NCBI GenBank assembly: GCA_009778275.1
Contig: WRKC01000083.1
Coordinates: 1-12,684 of the forward strand
Direction: 5' to 3'
From: Methanomassiliicoccaceae archaeon
GTDB taxonomy: Archaea; Thermoplasmatota; Thermoplasmata; Methanomassiliicoccales; Methanomethylophilaceae
DNA length: 12,684 nt
Part shown: in pieces, positions 1-6,642 of the stretch
How the letters are laid out: every line of letters starts with the position of its first letter
How positions within the stretch are numbered: the first letter of the stretch is position 1
The notes under the pieces: model-generated
The model's input: only the letters and a program-made list of their open reading frames with translations
Database searches by the model: none
What the model was told of the DNA's origin: nothing
Position numbers and translations under genes: made by a program

Positions 1-863
1 ATCATGTCGACGGAATCCCCGAATGTCGATTCCACCGATTCGTTCAGGCGGCAGTTCTCGTTCTCCATTTCGGAGATCGTCATATCGAACGGCAGCGTGA
101 CGTGCATCTCCAAATGGAGCTTGCTCCCATACTTTATCACCCTGAGGTTATGGATGTCGATCCACTCCTCGGACCTGTGCTCGTTCAGGCACGCGACCGC
201 TTTTTCGAGGATCTCGACATCGGCTTTGTCCATTATCCCGTCAAGGGCTTTCTTTACCACGCCGGAGCCGGTTATTATTATGAGAGCCCCGAAGACCAGG
301 GCCATTATGGGGTCCAGTATCGAAATGTCATATCCCATCATGTCCCCCACATAAACGACTGTAAGGCCGATTATTATTCCGACGGATGAGAAAGTATCGG
401 TCTGGAGATGCTTTCCGCTCGCTTCCAGAGCCACGGACCTGTTCTTCCTGCCCTTCTTGACGGCTACCGAACCGGTGATAAAATTGACCGCTGCGGCGAA
501 TAATATGAGAAGAAGTCCCGCGTCCAAAGACGACAGTTCTGAGGGGTTCATCAGGTCCTTCACCGCCTCGAATATTATCAGCGTGCCGGCGACGGCTATC
601 ATCGCCCCTTCAAGCGATGCGGAGATGAGCTCGATCCTGCCGTGGCCGAAGGGGTGCGATCTGTCTGCGGGCTTTGCGGACAGATACAGAGCGTAAAGGC
701 CTATGCTTCCGGCGACCACGTTCACGATGCTTTCGACGGCATCCGTGAAGATCGCGACCGAGTTCGTAATGAAATACGCCGCGAACTTGATTATCAGCAG
801 CGATGCCCCTACGATGACGACTATTTTTTGAAAATTGTAGTTCTCCTGTGAAGCAGCCGACAT
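1..863 (-). CDS. Cation diffusion facilitator (CDF) family metal transporter, 3' end outside the window
   Basis: This is a membrane exporter of divalent metal ions (Zn, Mn, Fe or Co class) working by proton antiport. The readable 287 residues start at the ATG at 863-861. They contain the family hallmarks: the helix-2 motif T-D-A-V-E-S (D41, E44) followed by V-N-V-V, the loop motif H-P-F-G-H-G-R-I-E (70-78), and the helix-5 pair H152-x3-D156 in K-H-L-Q-T-D-T-F-S-S. About six hydrophobic helices run from residue 13 to 205. The cytoplasmic C-terminal domain (from about 210) contains I-D-I-H-N-L-R and H-L-E-M-H-V, as in CDF dimer domains. The reading frame is open to base 1, so only the last part of that domain is missing. 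Metal specificity cannot be assigned. A weak TATA-like stretch (TGTAAATAC, about 884-893) lies 26 bases upstream of the ATG, which suggests a leaderless mRNA. The gene follows the MFS gene on the same strand with 74 bases between them. Confidence 0.93.
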   Translation of the reverse strand, partial: MSAASQENYNFQKIVVIVGASLLIIKFAAYFITNSVAIFTDAVESIVNVVAGSIGLYALYLSAKPADRSHPFGHGRIELISASLEGAMIAVAGTLIIFEAVKDLMNPSELSSLDAGLLLILFAAAVNFITGSVAVKKGRKNRSVALEASGKHLQTDTFSSVGIIIGLTVVYVGDMMGYDISILDPIMALVFGALIIITGSGVVKKALDGIMDKADVEILEKAVACLNEHRSEEWIDIHNLRVIKYGSKLHLEMHVTLPFDMTISEMENENCRLNESVESTFGDSVDM

Positions 864-907
864 CCTTTCGATGATGAGCTTTGTACGTATTTACATCTTT
901 CTAGAAG

Positions 908-914
908 AAAAAAA
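908..914 (-). terminator. T-tract after the MFS gene
   Basis: On the minus strand a run of seven T within a T-rich stretch follows the MFS stop codon by about 24 bases. Archaeal RNA polymerase commonly terminates on such U-tracts without a hairpin. The tract also lies upstream of the CDF start, so it could separate the two transcripts. Assigned from sequence only. Confidence 0.35.
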
Positions 915-937
915 TTAGGAATAACTAAATTGCTGGG

Positions 938-2344
938 TCATTTGGTTGCTACGGCAACCTCTCCCGCGGTGTTTCCCCTGAACCATGAGAAGACCGTTCC
1001 CACGATGCACATTGCCAAGCATATCGAGAATGCGGCCCTTATGACATCAACGAATTGATCGTAGGGCGGATTGAGATTGTCCATTGTTCCCATGATCAGG
1101 GCTATGCAGCACATAGCGATGCTCATGCTCGTCATCATCCCTATCTGCCTTACGAGCGCTATCATGCCGGACGCCTCCCCGCGGTTCTTGGGGGGTACGG
1201 ATGACATCACCGCATTTGTGTTGGGTGCGGTAAAGAGGGCGTACCCTATCCCGAACAGCACCAATAACAGCCCGATGTACCACAGATTCACCTCTGTCCC
1301 GAGGAAGATCACCATGAAGACGGCAACGCATGTTATCGCCATGCCCAAGGTCGGCAGTATGCGCTTATCCCCGATCCTATCCGAATAGCTCCCGGACTTG
1401 GCCGTGAAGGCCACTTGGATGGCGGGCTGGATCAGAAGTATGAGCCCCGCTTGCGATGCCGTAAGGGCGCCTACGCTCTGCAGATACAGCGCCATGAAGA
1501 AAGCGACGGAGTATGAGGAAGCATAGTTCATGTATGCGGCGATGCAGGCTCTGGAGAACACCTTGTGCTTGAAGATGCCGATATCGAGCACCGGCGACCT
1601 GCTCTTCTTCATCATCCTGATGAATACGACCAGAGATATCAGCCCCACGACTATCAGCACAACCGCCCAGGTATTGGGTAGGTTGATAACTCCGTACATG
1701 GTGAGCATCACCGCCACACCGTACATCACCGCGCCTGTGTAATCCATACTGGCCCCTGCGTCGGAAATTATTTCCTTCTTGAACCTGGATATGAACAAAA
1801 GCGAGACCAGCGCGAATGGGACCAGGAAGAAGAAAAGATATCTCCATCCGAGAATATCGCACATGAACCCGCCGATCGCAGGTCCGAGGGCAATACCCAG
1901 ATATATGAAGGTGGACTGAACGCCTATGGCCCATCCTCTTCTCTCGATGGGGAATACCTCAGTAAGCATCGCGACGCTTGATATCGATATGGCCGCAGAG
2001 CCCGCGCCCATCACGAACCTCATTACCAGCAGGGCCTCAAAGCTCGGGCTTAAGGCCGCAGTTGCCGCTGAAATAAGAGTTATGATCAGACCGGAGATGA
2101 AAAGTTTCTTCCTGCCGATGATATCGGACAATCTCGCGAGGGGGACCATCACGATCACGGATGCCAACAGAAAAACGGTGTTGACCATTGCCAAAGACTT
2201 GGAGCCGACATCGAACTCCAGGCCTATCGGCACAAGTGCCAGATTCATCATCGTACTCATCAGCGGCGGTACGAAGATGCCCGCGCAGCATGCAATAAGG
2301 ACCGTCCTCATTTCGACGGAAAGATGCTTTGCGGGGGATTCCAT
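938..2344 (-). CDS. MFS efflux transporter, DHA2 (14-helix) drug:H+ antiporter type
   Basis: A 468-residue polytopic inner-membrane protein, probably exporting drugs or small organic compounds with proton antiport. The MFS loop 2-3 motif appears as L-S-D-I-I-G-R-K-K, and the antiporter motif C of helix 5 as Y-L-G-I-A-L-G-P-A-I-G-G. Length and about 14 hydrophobic segments fit DHA2 rather than the 12-helix DHA1 group. The frame stays open 25 codons upstream of the chosen ATG (2344). I prefer this ATG because the extension is not family-like and because a TATA-like box (2363-2375) sits about 25 bases upstream, typical of a leaderless archaeal message. No regulator is fused to it; the PadR/DUF2812 pair upstream on the same strand is 148 bases away. 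The substrate is unknown. Confidence 0.93.
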   Translation of the reverse strand: MESPAKHLSVEMRTVLIACCAGIFVPPLMSTMMNLALVPIGLEFDVGSKSLAMVNTVFLLASVIVMVPLARLSDIIGRKKLFISGLIITLISAATAALSPSFEALLVMRFVMGAGSAAISISSVAMLTEVFPIERRGWAIGVQSTFIYLGIALGPAIGGFMCDILGWRYLFFFLVPFALVSLLFISRFKKEIISDAGASMDYTGAVMYGVAVMLTMYGVINLPNTWAVVLIVVGLISLVVFIRMMKKSRSPVLDIGIFKHKVFSRACIAAYMNYASSYSVAFFMALYLQSVGALTASQAGLILLIQPAIQVAFTAKSGSYSDRIGDKRILPTLGMAITCVAVFMVIFLGTEVNLWYIGLLLVLFGIGYALFTAPNTNAVMSSVPPKNRGEASGMIALVRQIGMMTSMSIAMCCIALIMGTMDNLNPPYDQFVDVIRAAFSICLAMCIVGTVFSWFRGNTAGEVAVATK

Positions 2345-2362
2345 GACTCTGCATTCGTATTC

Positions 2363-2375
2363 AATTATTAATAAT
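2363..2375 (-). promoter_or_regulatory. TATA box of the MFS gene
   Basis: The minus strand reads ATTATTAATAATT, centred about 25 bases upstream of the ATG at 2344. That is the spacing expected between an archaeal TATA box and the transcription start of a leaderless gene. No Shine-Dalgarno is present next to the ATG, which supports this reading. Confidence 0.5.
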
Positions 2376-2435
2376 CTACAATACAGGCAGCGGCCTATAA
2401 TGTCTGGGCCTGGCTCCACATCAGTGCTCTTGGAT

Positions 2436-2456
2436 TTCCGGCCGGTTCGGCCGGAA
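2436..2456. other. GC-rich perfect inverted repeat (hairpin) between DUF2812 and MFS genes
   Basis: TTCCGGCC (2436-2443) and GGCCGGAA (2449-2456) flank a 5-base loop GGTTC. The hairpin lies 37 bases past the DUF2812 stop and about 60 bases upstream of the MFS TATA box. It could stabilise or end the padR-DUF2812 transcript, or serve as a protein-binding site ahead of the MFS gene. There is no adjacent T-tract, so a classical terminator is not proven. Confidence 0.45.
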
Positions 2457-2492
2457 TGGATCGAACATATGATGGTGGGTTCGCCGTCCGCA

Positions 2493-3047
2493 TTATTCCA
2501 TCAGGTTCCTTTCTTGTTTCAGTTTCTTTATCTTCTTTCTTACAGAGTACAAGCCCGCGAATGATAACATGGCGGCGATCGCATAAAAAGTGAGAAGGAA
2601 TGTTTCGAACGCCATGTCGCCGGCGGCCATCCCCCGCAGGTATTCGATCACGGTGAATACTCTGGAGGCCCCCATGAGCATCATTGCACCCATCAGGGCC
2701 AGCCAGAGCGTGCTGATGCGCCTGTAATGCGCCAGCTTCGAATCCGTGTCAGTGTAGATATCGAACGGACCGTCCTCCGCTTTCCTGCGGAAGTATGTCC
2801 ACCTGCCCCATGACTGGACATGTTCCACGCCGTTCTCGGCCATGAAACTGAAGTATTTCATACTCTCAGGATGACGAGCGAGATGTTCCATAAGCTCGAT
2901 GCGGTAGATGTATTCACCCGGTCTGCTGTCCGTAAAGTAATAACGAAAGAAGAAACCGGTAAAGGCCAGGCCTTTTGCCGACATGTTGTTCAACCAAGCC
3001 TCTTCTTTTTCATGATCAAAAAATGCTTTAAAACATGCGTATTTCAT
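2493..3047 (-). CDS. DUF2812 membrane protein, partner of PadR regulator
   Basis: A 184-residue protein with a soluble N-terminal domain (about 1-108) typical of DUF2812: early K-x-F, E-x-x-W-L-N-N-M-x-x-K-G (16-26), and Y-I-Y-R-I-E (47-52). Two transmembrane helices follow (about 111-134 and 148-168), then a strongly basic tail (R-K-K-I-K-K-L-K, 170-177). Its ATG overlaps the padR stop by four bases (ATGA), so the two proteins are translationally coupled. DUF2812 genes are commonly found directly behind PadR-type repressors. The molecular role is not known; a membrane-bound partner or sensor acting with PadR is an inference from this pairing. Confidence 0.85.
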   Translation of the reverse strand: MKYACFKAFFDHEKEEAWLNNMSAKGLAFTGFFFRYYFTDSRPGEYIYRIELMEHLARHPESMKYFSFMAENGVEHVQSWGRWTYFRRKAEDGPFDIYTDTDSKLAHYRRISTLWLALMGAMMLMGASRVFTVIEYLRGMAAGDMAFETFLLTFYAIAAMLSFAGLYSVRKKIKKLKQERNLME

Positions 3048-3373
3048 ATTTTTCCCTCTCCGGGTGCCTTCTCACCGTTTCGAAGCAGTTCCCTTAGCCG
3101 GTCAAGCTCGCCGGCAAACGCCTTCACACCATCTTCGGTGATGAGATATTCTTTTTTTCTGGAGTCTGCCTCCGATGAAACCGCTCTTATCCATTGTTTC
3201 TGCAGCAGCGCATTGATCGCTCCGTAGAGCGTGCCGGGGCCGAGGGCGACGCGCCCCGCCGTCTGTCTCTCGATGTTCTGCATGATGGCATATCCGTGCA
3301 TCGGTTCGTGCAGAGACAGCAGTATGTAGAACACCGCTTCGGTCAACGCGCCTCTTTCAAAGCTCTCGGGCAT
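3044..3373 (-). CDS. PadR family winged-helix transcriptional regulator
   Basis: A 109-residue protein consisting almost only of a PadR winged-helix domain. Its markers are A-V-F-Y-I-L-L-S-L-H near the start, M-H-G-Y-A-I-M in helix 2, L-G-P-G-T-L-Y-G-A-I-N-A-L in the recognition helix, and K-K-E-Y-L-I-T-E-D-G in the wing. A C-terminal helix (about 86-97) would form the dimer. I chose the ATG at 3373, which has a partial Shine-Dalgarno (GAGTGA) five bases upstream; an in-frame GTG at 3382 would add three residues. Members usually repress their own operon and an associated transporter or membrane protein, releasing DNA on ligand binding. The inverted repeat at 3393-3443, directly upstream, is the obvious autoregulatory site. 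It is the first gene of a two-gene unit with DUF2812. Confidence 0.92.
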   Translation of the reverse strand: MPESFERGALTEAVFYILLSLHEPMHGYAIMQNIERQTAGRVALGPGTLYGAINALLQKQWIRAVSSEADSRKKEYLITEDGVKAFAGELDRLRELLRNGEKAPGEGKI

Positions 3374-3392
3374 GGTCTTCACTCTTTCAAAT

Positions 3393-3443
3393 TACGGTTG
3401 CCGTTATATCGGCTGACGTAATAACAATATATCGGCAACCGTA
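3393..3443. promoter_or_regulatory. Probable PadR operator: 17-bp inverted repeat over the padR/cobO intergenic region
   Basis: The left arm TACGGTTGCCGTTATAT (3393-3409) and right arm ATATATCGGCAACCGTA (3427-3443) are reverse complements with one mismatch in 17, separated by exactly 17 bases. The spacing between arm centres is 34 bases, about three helical turns. The element also contains two direct copies of ATATCGGC (near 3406 and 3429). It starts 20 bases upstream of the padR ATG and lies between padR and the divergently transcribed cobO. TATA-like stretches for padR lie inside it (about 3401-3411) and just beyond it (about 3443-3455), so a bound dimer or pair of dimers would block transcription. 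Confidence 0.65.
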
Positions 3444-3491
3444 TTAATAATTAACGCAACTTCGCAAACTCTCCGGGTTTACAGAATGGTT

Positions 3492-3500
3492 TCTTTTTAA
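3492..3500 (+). promoter_or_regulatory. TATA box of cobO
   Basis: The T/A-rich stretch TCTTTTTAA is centred about 25 bases upstream of the cobO ATG at 3522. No Shine-Dalgarno precedes the ATG. This spacing predicts a leaderless message and favours 3522 over the in-frame ATG at 3531. Confidence 0.4.
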
Positions 3501-3521
3501 TTCTGAAGATGCGATGCGTTC

Positions 3522-4076
3522 ATGATTAAGATGAGCGGCATATCTCCGGAAATAAAGAGCAAACTCGGGCTGGTGCAGGTCTACACGGGGCCCGGGAAGG
3601 GAAAGACCACTGCTTCCTTGGGCCTTGCCTTCAGGGCATCCGGGCGCGGATTGGAGGTCCTTATGATCCAATTCCTTAAACCTCCGCAGGACTACGGCGA
3701 GCATCTGGCAGCCGAAAAGGTACCTAACTTTACGATACTGCCGCTCGGTCTTGACCATATGATGTCGAAAGTGCCCAAAGAAAAGGACATAAAGATCGCC
3801 GAAGAGACGCTTCAGAGGGCAAAGGAAGAGATCTATTCCGGAAAATACGACCTTGTGATACTTGATGAGATAAACAACGCGATGAGCTGGAAGCTTCTGA
3901 ACCCCGCGGAAGTGGTCAAGATGCTGAAAGGCAGGCCGGATAACATAGAGATAGTGCTCACAGGAAGAGGGGCCCCCGCAGAGATAATAGAATACGCCGA
4001 TCTTGTGACAGAGATGAATATGATCAAGCACCCATTCGACAAAGGGGTCAAAGCAAGGGTCGGCATCGAGTATTGA
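3522..4076 (+). CDS. cobO: Cob(I)yrinic acid a,c-diamide / corrinoid adenosyltransferase (CobO/BtuR family)
   Basis: This enzyme transfers the 5'-deoxyadenosyl group of ATP to the cobalt of reduced corrinoids, the step that makes adenosylcobalamin-type cofactors in de novo synthesis or salvage. The 184-residue protein has the family's P-loop G-P-G-K-G-K-T-T (23-30), the Walker-B-like strand L-V-I-L-D-E (111-116), and the C-terminal signature T-G-R-G-A-P-A-E-I-I-E-Y-A-D-L-V-T-E-M (147-165) followed by K-H-P-F-D-K-G-V-K-A. Length is normal for the family. It stands alone, diverging from padR, with metA beginning 106 bases downstream. The corrinoid link to metA is suggestive but not operonic. 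Its only odd trait is the short N-terminus, consistent with a leaderless start at 3522. Confidence 0.93.
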   Translation: MIKMSGISPEIKSKLGLVQVYTGPGKGKTTASLGLAFRASGRGLEVLMIQFLKPPQDYGEHLAAEKVPNFTILPLGLDHMMSKVPKEKDIKIAEETLQRAKEEIYSGKYDLVILDEINNAMSWKLLNPAEVVKMLKGRPDNIEIVLTGRGAPAEIIEYADLVTEMNMIKHPFDKGVKARVGIEY

Positions 4077-4134
4077 TGATCCTCGGCCTCCGCCTTGTTT
4101 TCCGCGGCATACGAGGGGCATTGCCAGAGATAGG

Positions 4135-4151
4135 TAAATAAGCATTAATGC
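4135..4151 (+). promoter_or_regulatory. metA promoter with palindrome GCATTAATGC
   Basis: A TATA-like TAAATAAG (about 4135-4142) is followed at once by the perfect 10-bp palindrome GCATTAATGC (4142-4151), some 32 bases before the metA ATG. The palindrome next to a TATA box could be an operator, but it may be chance. A weak purine stretch (AGGAAG, about 4168-4173) may act as a ribosome site for metA. Confidence 0.35.
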
Positions 4152-4182
4152 GCATCTTGCCTGACACAGGAAGTATCCATCG

Positions 4183-5109
4183 ATGCCAATTAACATACCT
4201 GACGACCTGCCAGCCGGCGCCGCCCTCGAATCAGAGAACATATTCGTTATGAGAGAAGGCCGCGCCACAACACAGGACATACGTCCGATGAAGGTATTGA
4301 TCCTGAACCTCATGCCGACCAAGATAGAGACGGAGATCCAGATCCTCAGGCTCTTGGGTAACAGCCCGCTGCAGACCGACATCTCCCTTCTGCAGATGGC
4401 GACACACGAATCGAAGAACATCTCACAGGAATATTTGGACAAGTTCTATGACACATTCGATGAGGTCATGGACAGGAAGTTCGACGGGATGATAATAACC
4501 GGCGCTCCCGTAGAGAACATCAGCTATGAGAGAGTGGACTATTGGAAAGAGCTCTGCGAGATAATGGAGTGGTCGGTGAAGAACGTGACCTCTACCCTTC
4601 ACATCTGCTGGGGCGCCCAGGCAGGCCTGTATTATCACTACCGCATACCGAAATATCCGTTGAAGAAGAAGATGTCGGGTGTGTTCAGCCACACTTTGAA
4701 CATTAAGGATGAGCCGCTGATCAGGGGTTTCGACGATGTGTTCAACATGCCCCGCTCATGCCACACGGAGGTTCGCGCTTCAGACATCAACCGCAATCCT
4801 CACTTGCACATCGTTGCCGAATCCAGGGTCGCGGGGGTAGGCATCGTCACGTCGGAGAAGGGGGGGCAGGTGTTCCTCACGGGTCATTCCGAATACGATG
4901 CGGGAACGCTCGCATACGAATATGACAGGGATATGGGGAAAGGACTTATGCCCAGCGTGCCGGAGAACTACTTCCCCAACGATGACCCGCATAACGATCC
5001 CATCGTCAGCTGGAAAGCGCATGCGACGCTGCTCTTCACAAACTGGCTTAACTACTACGTGTACCAGCGCACGCCGTATGACATCAACGACATCGGCAAG
5101 GAACAGTGA
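4183..5109 (+). CDS. metA: Homoserine O-acyltransferase MetA (predicted acetyl-CoA specific)
   Basis: This cytoplasmic enzyme acylates homoserine, the first committed step of methionine synthesis by the trans- or direct sulfhydrylation routes. The 308-residue protein begins with the canonical M-P-I-N-I-P-D-D-L-P. The catalytic residues fall at the classical positions: C142 in H-I-C-W-G-A-Q-A-G, H235 and E237 in G-H-S-E-Y-D. Residue 111 is glutamate (A-P-V-E-N). In the Bacillus cereus and E. coli enzymes, Glu at this position gives acetyl-CoA use and Gly gives succinyl-CoA use, so homoserine O-acetyltransferase activity is predicted. The stop TGA overlaps the ATG of ridA, so the two form an operon. 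No cystathionine or O-acetylhomoserine sulfhydrylase gene is in the window. Confidence 0.96.
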   Translation: MPINIPDDLPAGAALESENIFVMREGRATTQDIRPMKVLILNLMPTKIETEIQILRLLGNSPLQTDISLLQMATHESKNISQEYLDKFYDTFDEVMDRKFDGMIITGAPVENISYERVDYWKELCEIMEWSVKNVTSTLHICWGAQAGLYYHYRIPKYPLKKKMSGVFSHTLNIKDEPLIRGFDDVFNMPRSCHTEVRASDINRNPHLHIVAESRVAGVGIVTSEKGGQVFLTGHSEYDAGTLAYEYDRDMGKGLMPSVPENYFPNDDPHNDPIVSWKAHATLLFTNWLNYYVYQRTPYDINDIGKEQ

Positions 5110-5489
5110 TGGACCCCCTTGAAACGAAGGATGCCCCGCTGCCTTCCGGCCCTTATTCCCAAGCGATAAGGTCCGGAAGTTTTGTTTTTGTTTCCGGACA
5201 GATCCCCATCGATCCCATCGGCGGGACAGTGCCCGTCGGAACGGCCGATCAGATACGGATCGCGATGAGAAATCTCATCTCGATACTTTCCGCCGCGGGG
5301 GTTGGGAAAGGGTGCATATTGAAGGTCACTGTCTACCTGACGGACATGAACGATTTCGCTCTGATGAATTCCATTTACGCAGAGGCATTCGGCGTTCCGT
5401 ACCCGGCAAGGACCTGCATCGGCGTGAGCTCTCTTCCGAGAGGCGCGAAAATAATGGTCGATGCCGTCGGAGAGGTAAGCGGTCACTGA
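5109..5489 (+). CDS. ridA: RidA/YjgF family reactive-imine deaminase
   Basis: A 126-residue cytosolic protein of the Rid family, trimeric in known members, which hydrolyses reactive enamine/imine intermediates such as 2-aminoacrylate released by PLP enzymes. Visible signatures are G-P-Y-S-Q-A (14-19), the V-F-V-S-G-Q-I-P strand (26-33), Y-L-T-D-M-N-D-F (76-83), and Y-P-A-R-T-C-I-G-V (98-106) with the substrate-binding arginine R101 and C103. The position matching E. coli Glu120 is Asp here (I-M-V-D-A-V), a conservative change. The ATG at 5109 shares its A with the metA stop (TGATG). An overlapping GTG at 5106 would add one residue. Coupling to metA is sensible, because PLP enzymes of methionine and threonine metabolism generate the substrates. 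The 3' end overlaps the end of the convergent radical SAM gene by 7 bases. Confidence 0.93.
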   Translation: MDPLETKDAPLPSGPYSQAIRSGSFVFVSGQIPIDPIGGTVPVGTADQIRIAMRNLISILSAAGVGKGCILKVTVYLTDMNDFALMNSIYAEAFGVPYPARTCIGVSSLPRGAKIMVDAVGEVSGH

Positions 5490-6625
5490 CCGGCGACCTT
5501 CGGGTTTATCAGCTTCCCCAAGACGGCATCCCTGACGAATTTATTGTACAGGGACAGGTCCGGGCGGGTCTCGATCATCTCTTCCACCGAAGAAAGGACA
5601 TGCCCGAACACTTCTTTGAATATCCTGCAGGAGTCCCCACCGTTGCTGTCGAGACCCGTCTCGTAGTATGCGTCAATGCTGCACCCTCCGTTGCAGTATT
5701 TGAAGAGGCCGCACTCCGCGATGCATCTGTTCCTTCTCTCGACTGTTCCGGTGACTATCCTCCCGAACCCCTCCGAACTGAAAGCGTCGGATATCCTGCC
5801 GACATCTGAGACATTCCCCAGCCTGAACTCCGGGGGGCAGCCCTTGCCGCACGGATAGAGGTCCCCGTTTGGATAGACGCATATCCATTTGGTCAGACAG
5901 GAAGTGTGCGCGCAGTCGGACTCCGCAGGCTCCCCGAGTGCGTTCAGAACGTATAGGTAATGAGGGATGAGCGGGACCTCGGCATCCTTGTCAAAAAGCC
6001 ACGCGTCGAAGCATTCGATGCTTGATCTGATGTATTCTTCCGCGTTCGGAACGGTCTTTCCGCAAGCCGCGCATCCCGCCGGTATCACCGGCGAGAAGGA
6101 GACCGCGGTCTTGTTCTGTTTGAAATGGTCGTATATCTCCTTTTGTTTGGAGGCCGTTTCCGAGGATATGGTGGAACTGACCGAGAATACCCGTTCCTTG
6201 TTGCTAAGGTACTCGACCTTCTGTCTTACGACATCCGTCCTCTCTCTCAGGACATCATTGTAGGGGCCTTCGAATGAAATGCCGATGTTGATCATCTTTT
6301 CCCTGCAGAAGCTTATGAACCTTCTGTCAAGCAGGGTCCCGTTAGTCTGTATGGTGTTCCCCACCCTGTGGGAATTCTTTCCGAAATATCTTTCCTGGAG
6401 GTTCAGAGCCTCCTTGTAGAATCCGAACGGCATTAGCATGGGTTCGCCGCCGTGCCATATGAACCAGACGGACTCATACTCTTGCGACAGAAGATCGAAC
6501 AGCCGGTCCAAGATATTTATGCTCATCTTCTCAGAGGTCCTTTCGGCGGGAGTATGATAGCAGTGTCTGCAGTCGATATTGCATTCGAGGGTCGGTTTTA
6601 TTATCACCGAGATGAACGGCCTCAT
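5483..6625 (-). CDS. Radical SAM/SPASM peptide-modifying enzyme (probable RiPP maturase)
   Basis: The 380-residue enzyme has the radical SAM cluster motif C15-x3-C19-x2-C22 (C-N-I-D-C-R-H-C-Y), then W-H-G-G-E-P (57-62), Q-T-N-G-T-L-L (93-99) and I-G-I-S-F-E-G-P (114-121), the SAM-binding elements seen in anSME-like enzymes. The C-terminus is a SPASM domain for two extra [4Fe-4S] clusters: C243-x10-G254-x4-C259, then C301-x3-C305-x5-C311-x3-C315-x17-C333. The usual spacing in the second block is x2-x5-x3-x17, so only one gap deviates. Extra cysteines (C185-x2-C188, C238, C249, C263) may bind more metal or substrate. SPASM enzymes of this shape form thioether or C-C crosslinks in ribosomal peptides, or oxidise sulfatase Cys/Ser. 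No sulfatase is nearby, but a Cys-rich small peptide gene ends 17 bases upstream, so RiPP maturation is the better call. It has no obvious N-terminal RRE domain. Confidence 0.9.
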   Translation of the reverse strand: MRPFISVIIKPTLECNIDCRHCYHTPAERTSEKMSINILDRLFDLLSQEYESVWFIWHGGEPMLMPFGFYKEALNLQERYFGKNSHRVGNTIQTNGTLLDRRFISFCREKMINIGISFEGPYNDVLRERTDVVRQKVEYLSNKERVFSVSSTISSETASKQKEIYDHFKQNKTAVSFSPVIPAGCAACGKTVPNAEEYIRSSIECFDAWLFDKDAEVPLIPHYLYVLNALGEPAESDCAHTSCLTKWICVYPNGDLYPCGKGCPPEFRLGNVSDVGRISDAFSSEGFGRIVTGTVERRNRCIAECGLFKYCNGGCSIDAYYETGLDSNGGDSCRIFKEVFGHVLSSVEEMIETRPDLSLYNKFVRDAVLGKLINPKVAGQ

Positions 6626-6642
6626 GGTCTTACGACCTTAAC

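Noticed and set aside
3444..4442. 332-codon open frame on the minus strand opposite cobO and the start of metA
   Set aside because: It is antisense to two clearly recognised genes, its translation has no family-like pattern, and it also runs through the padR operator region.
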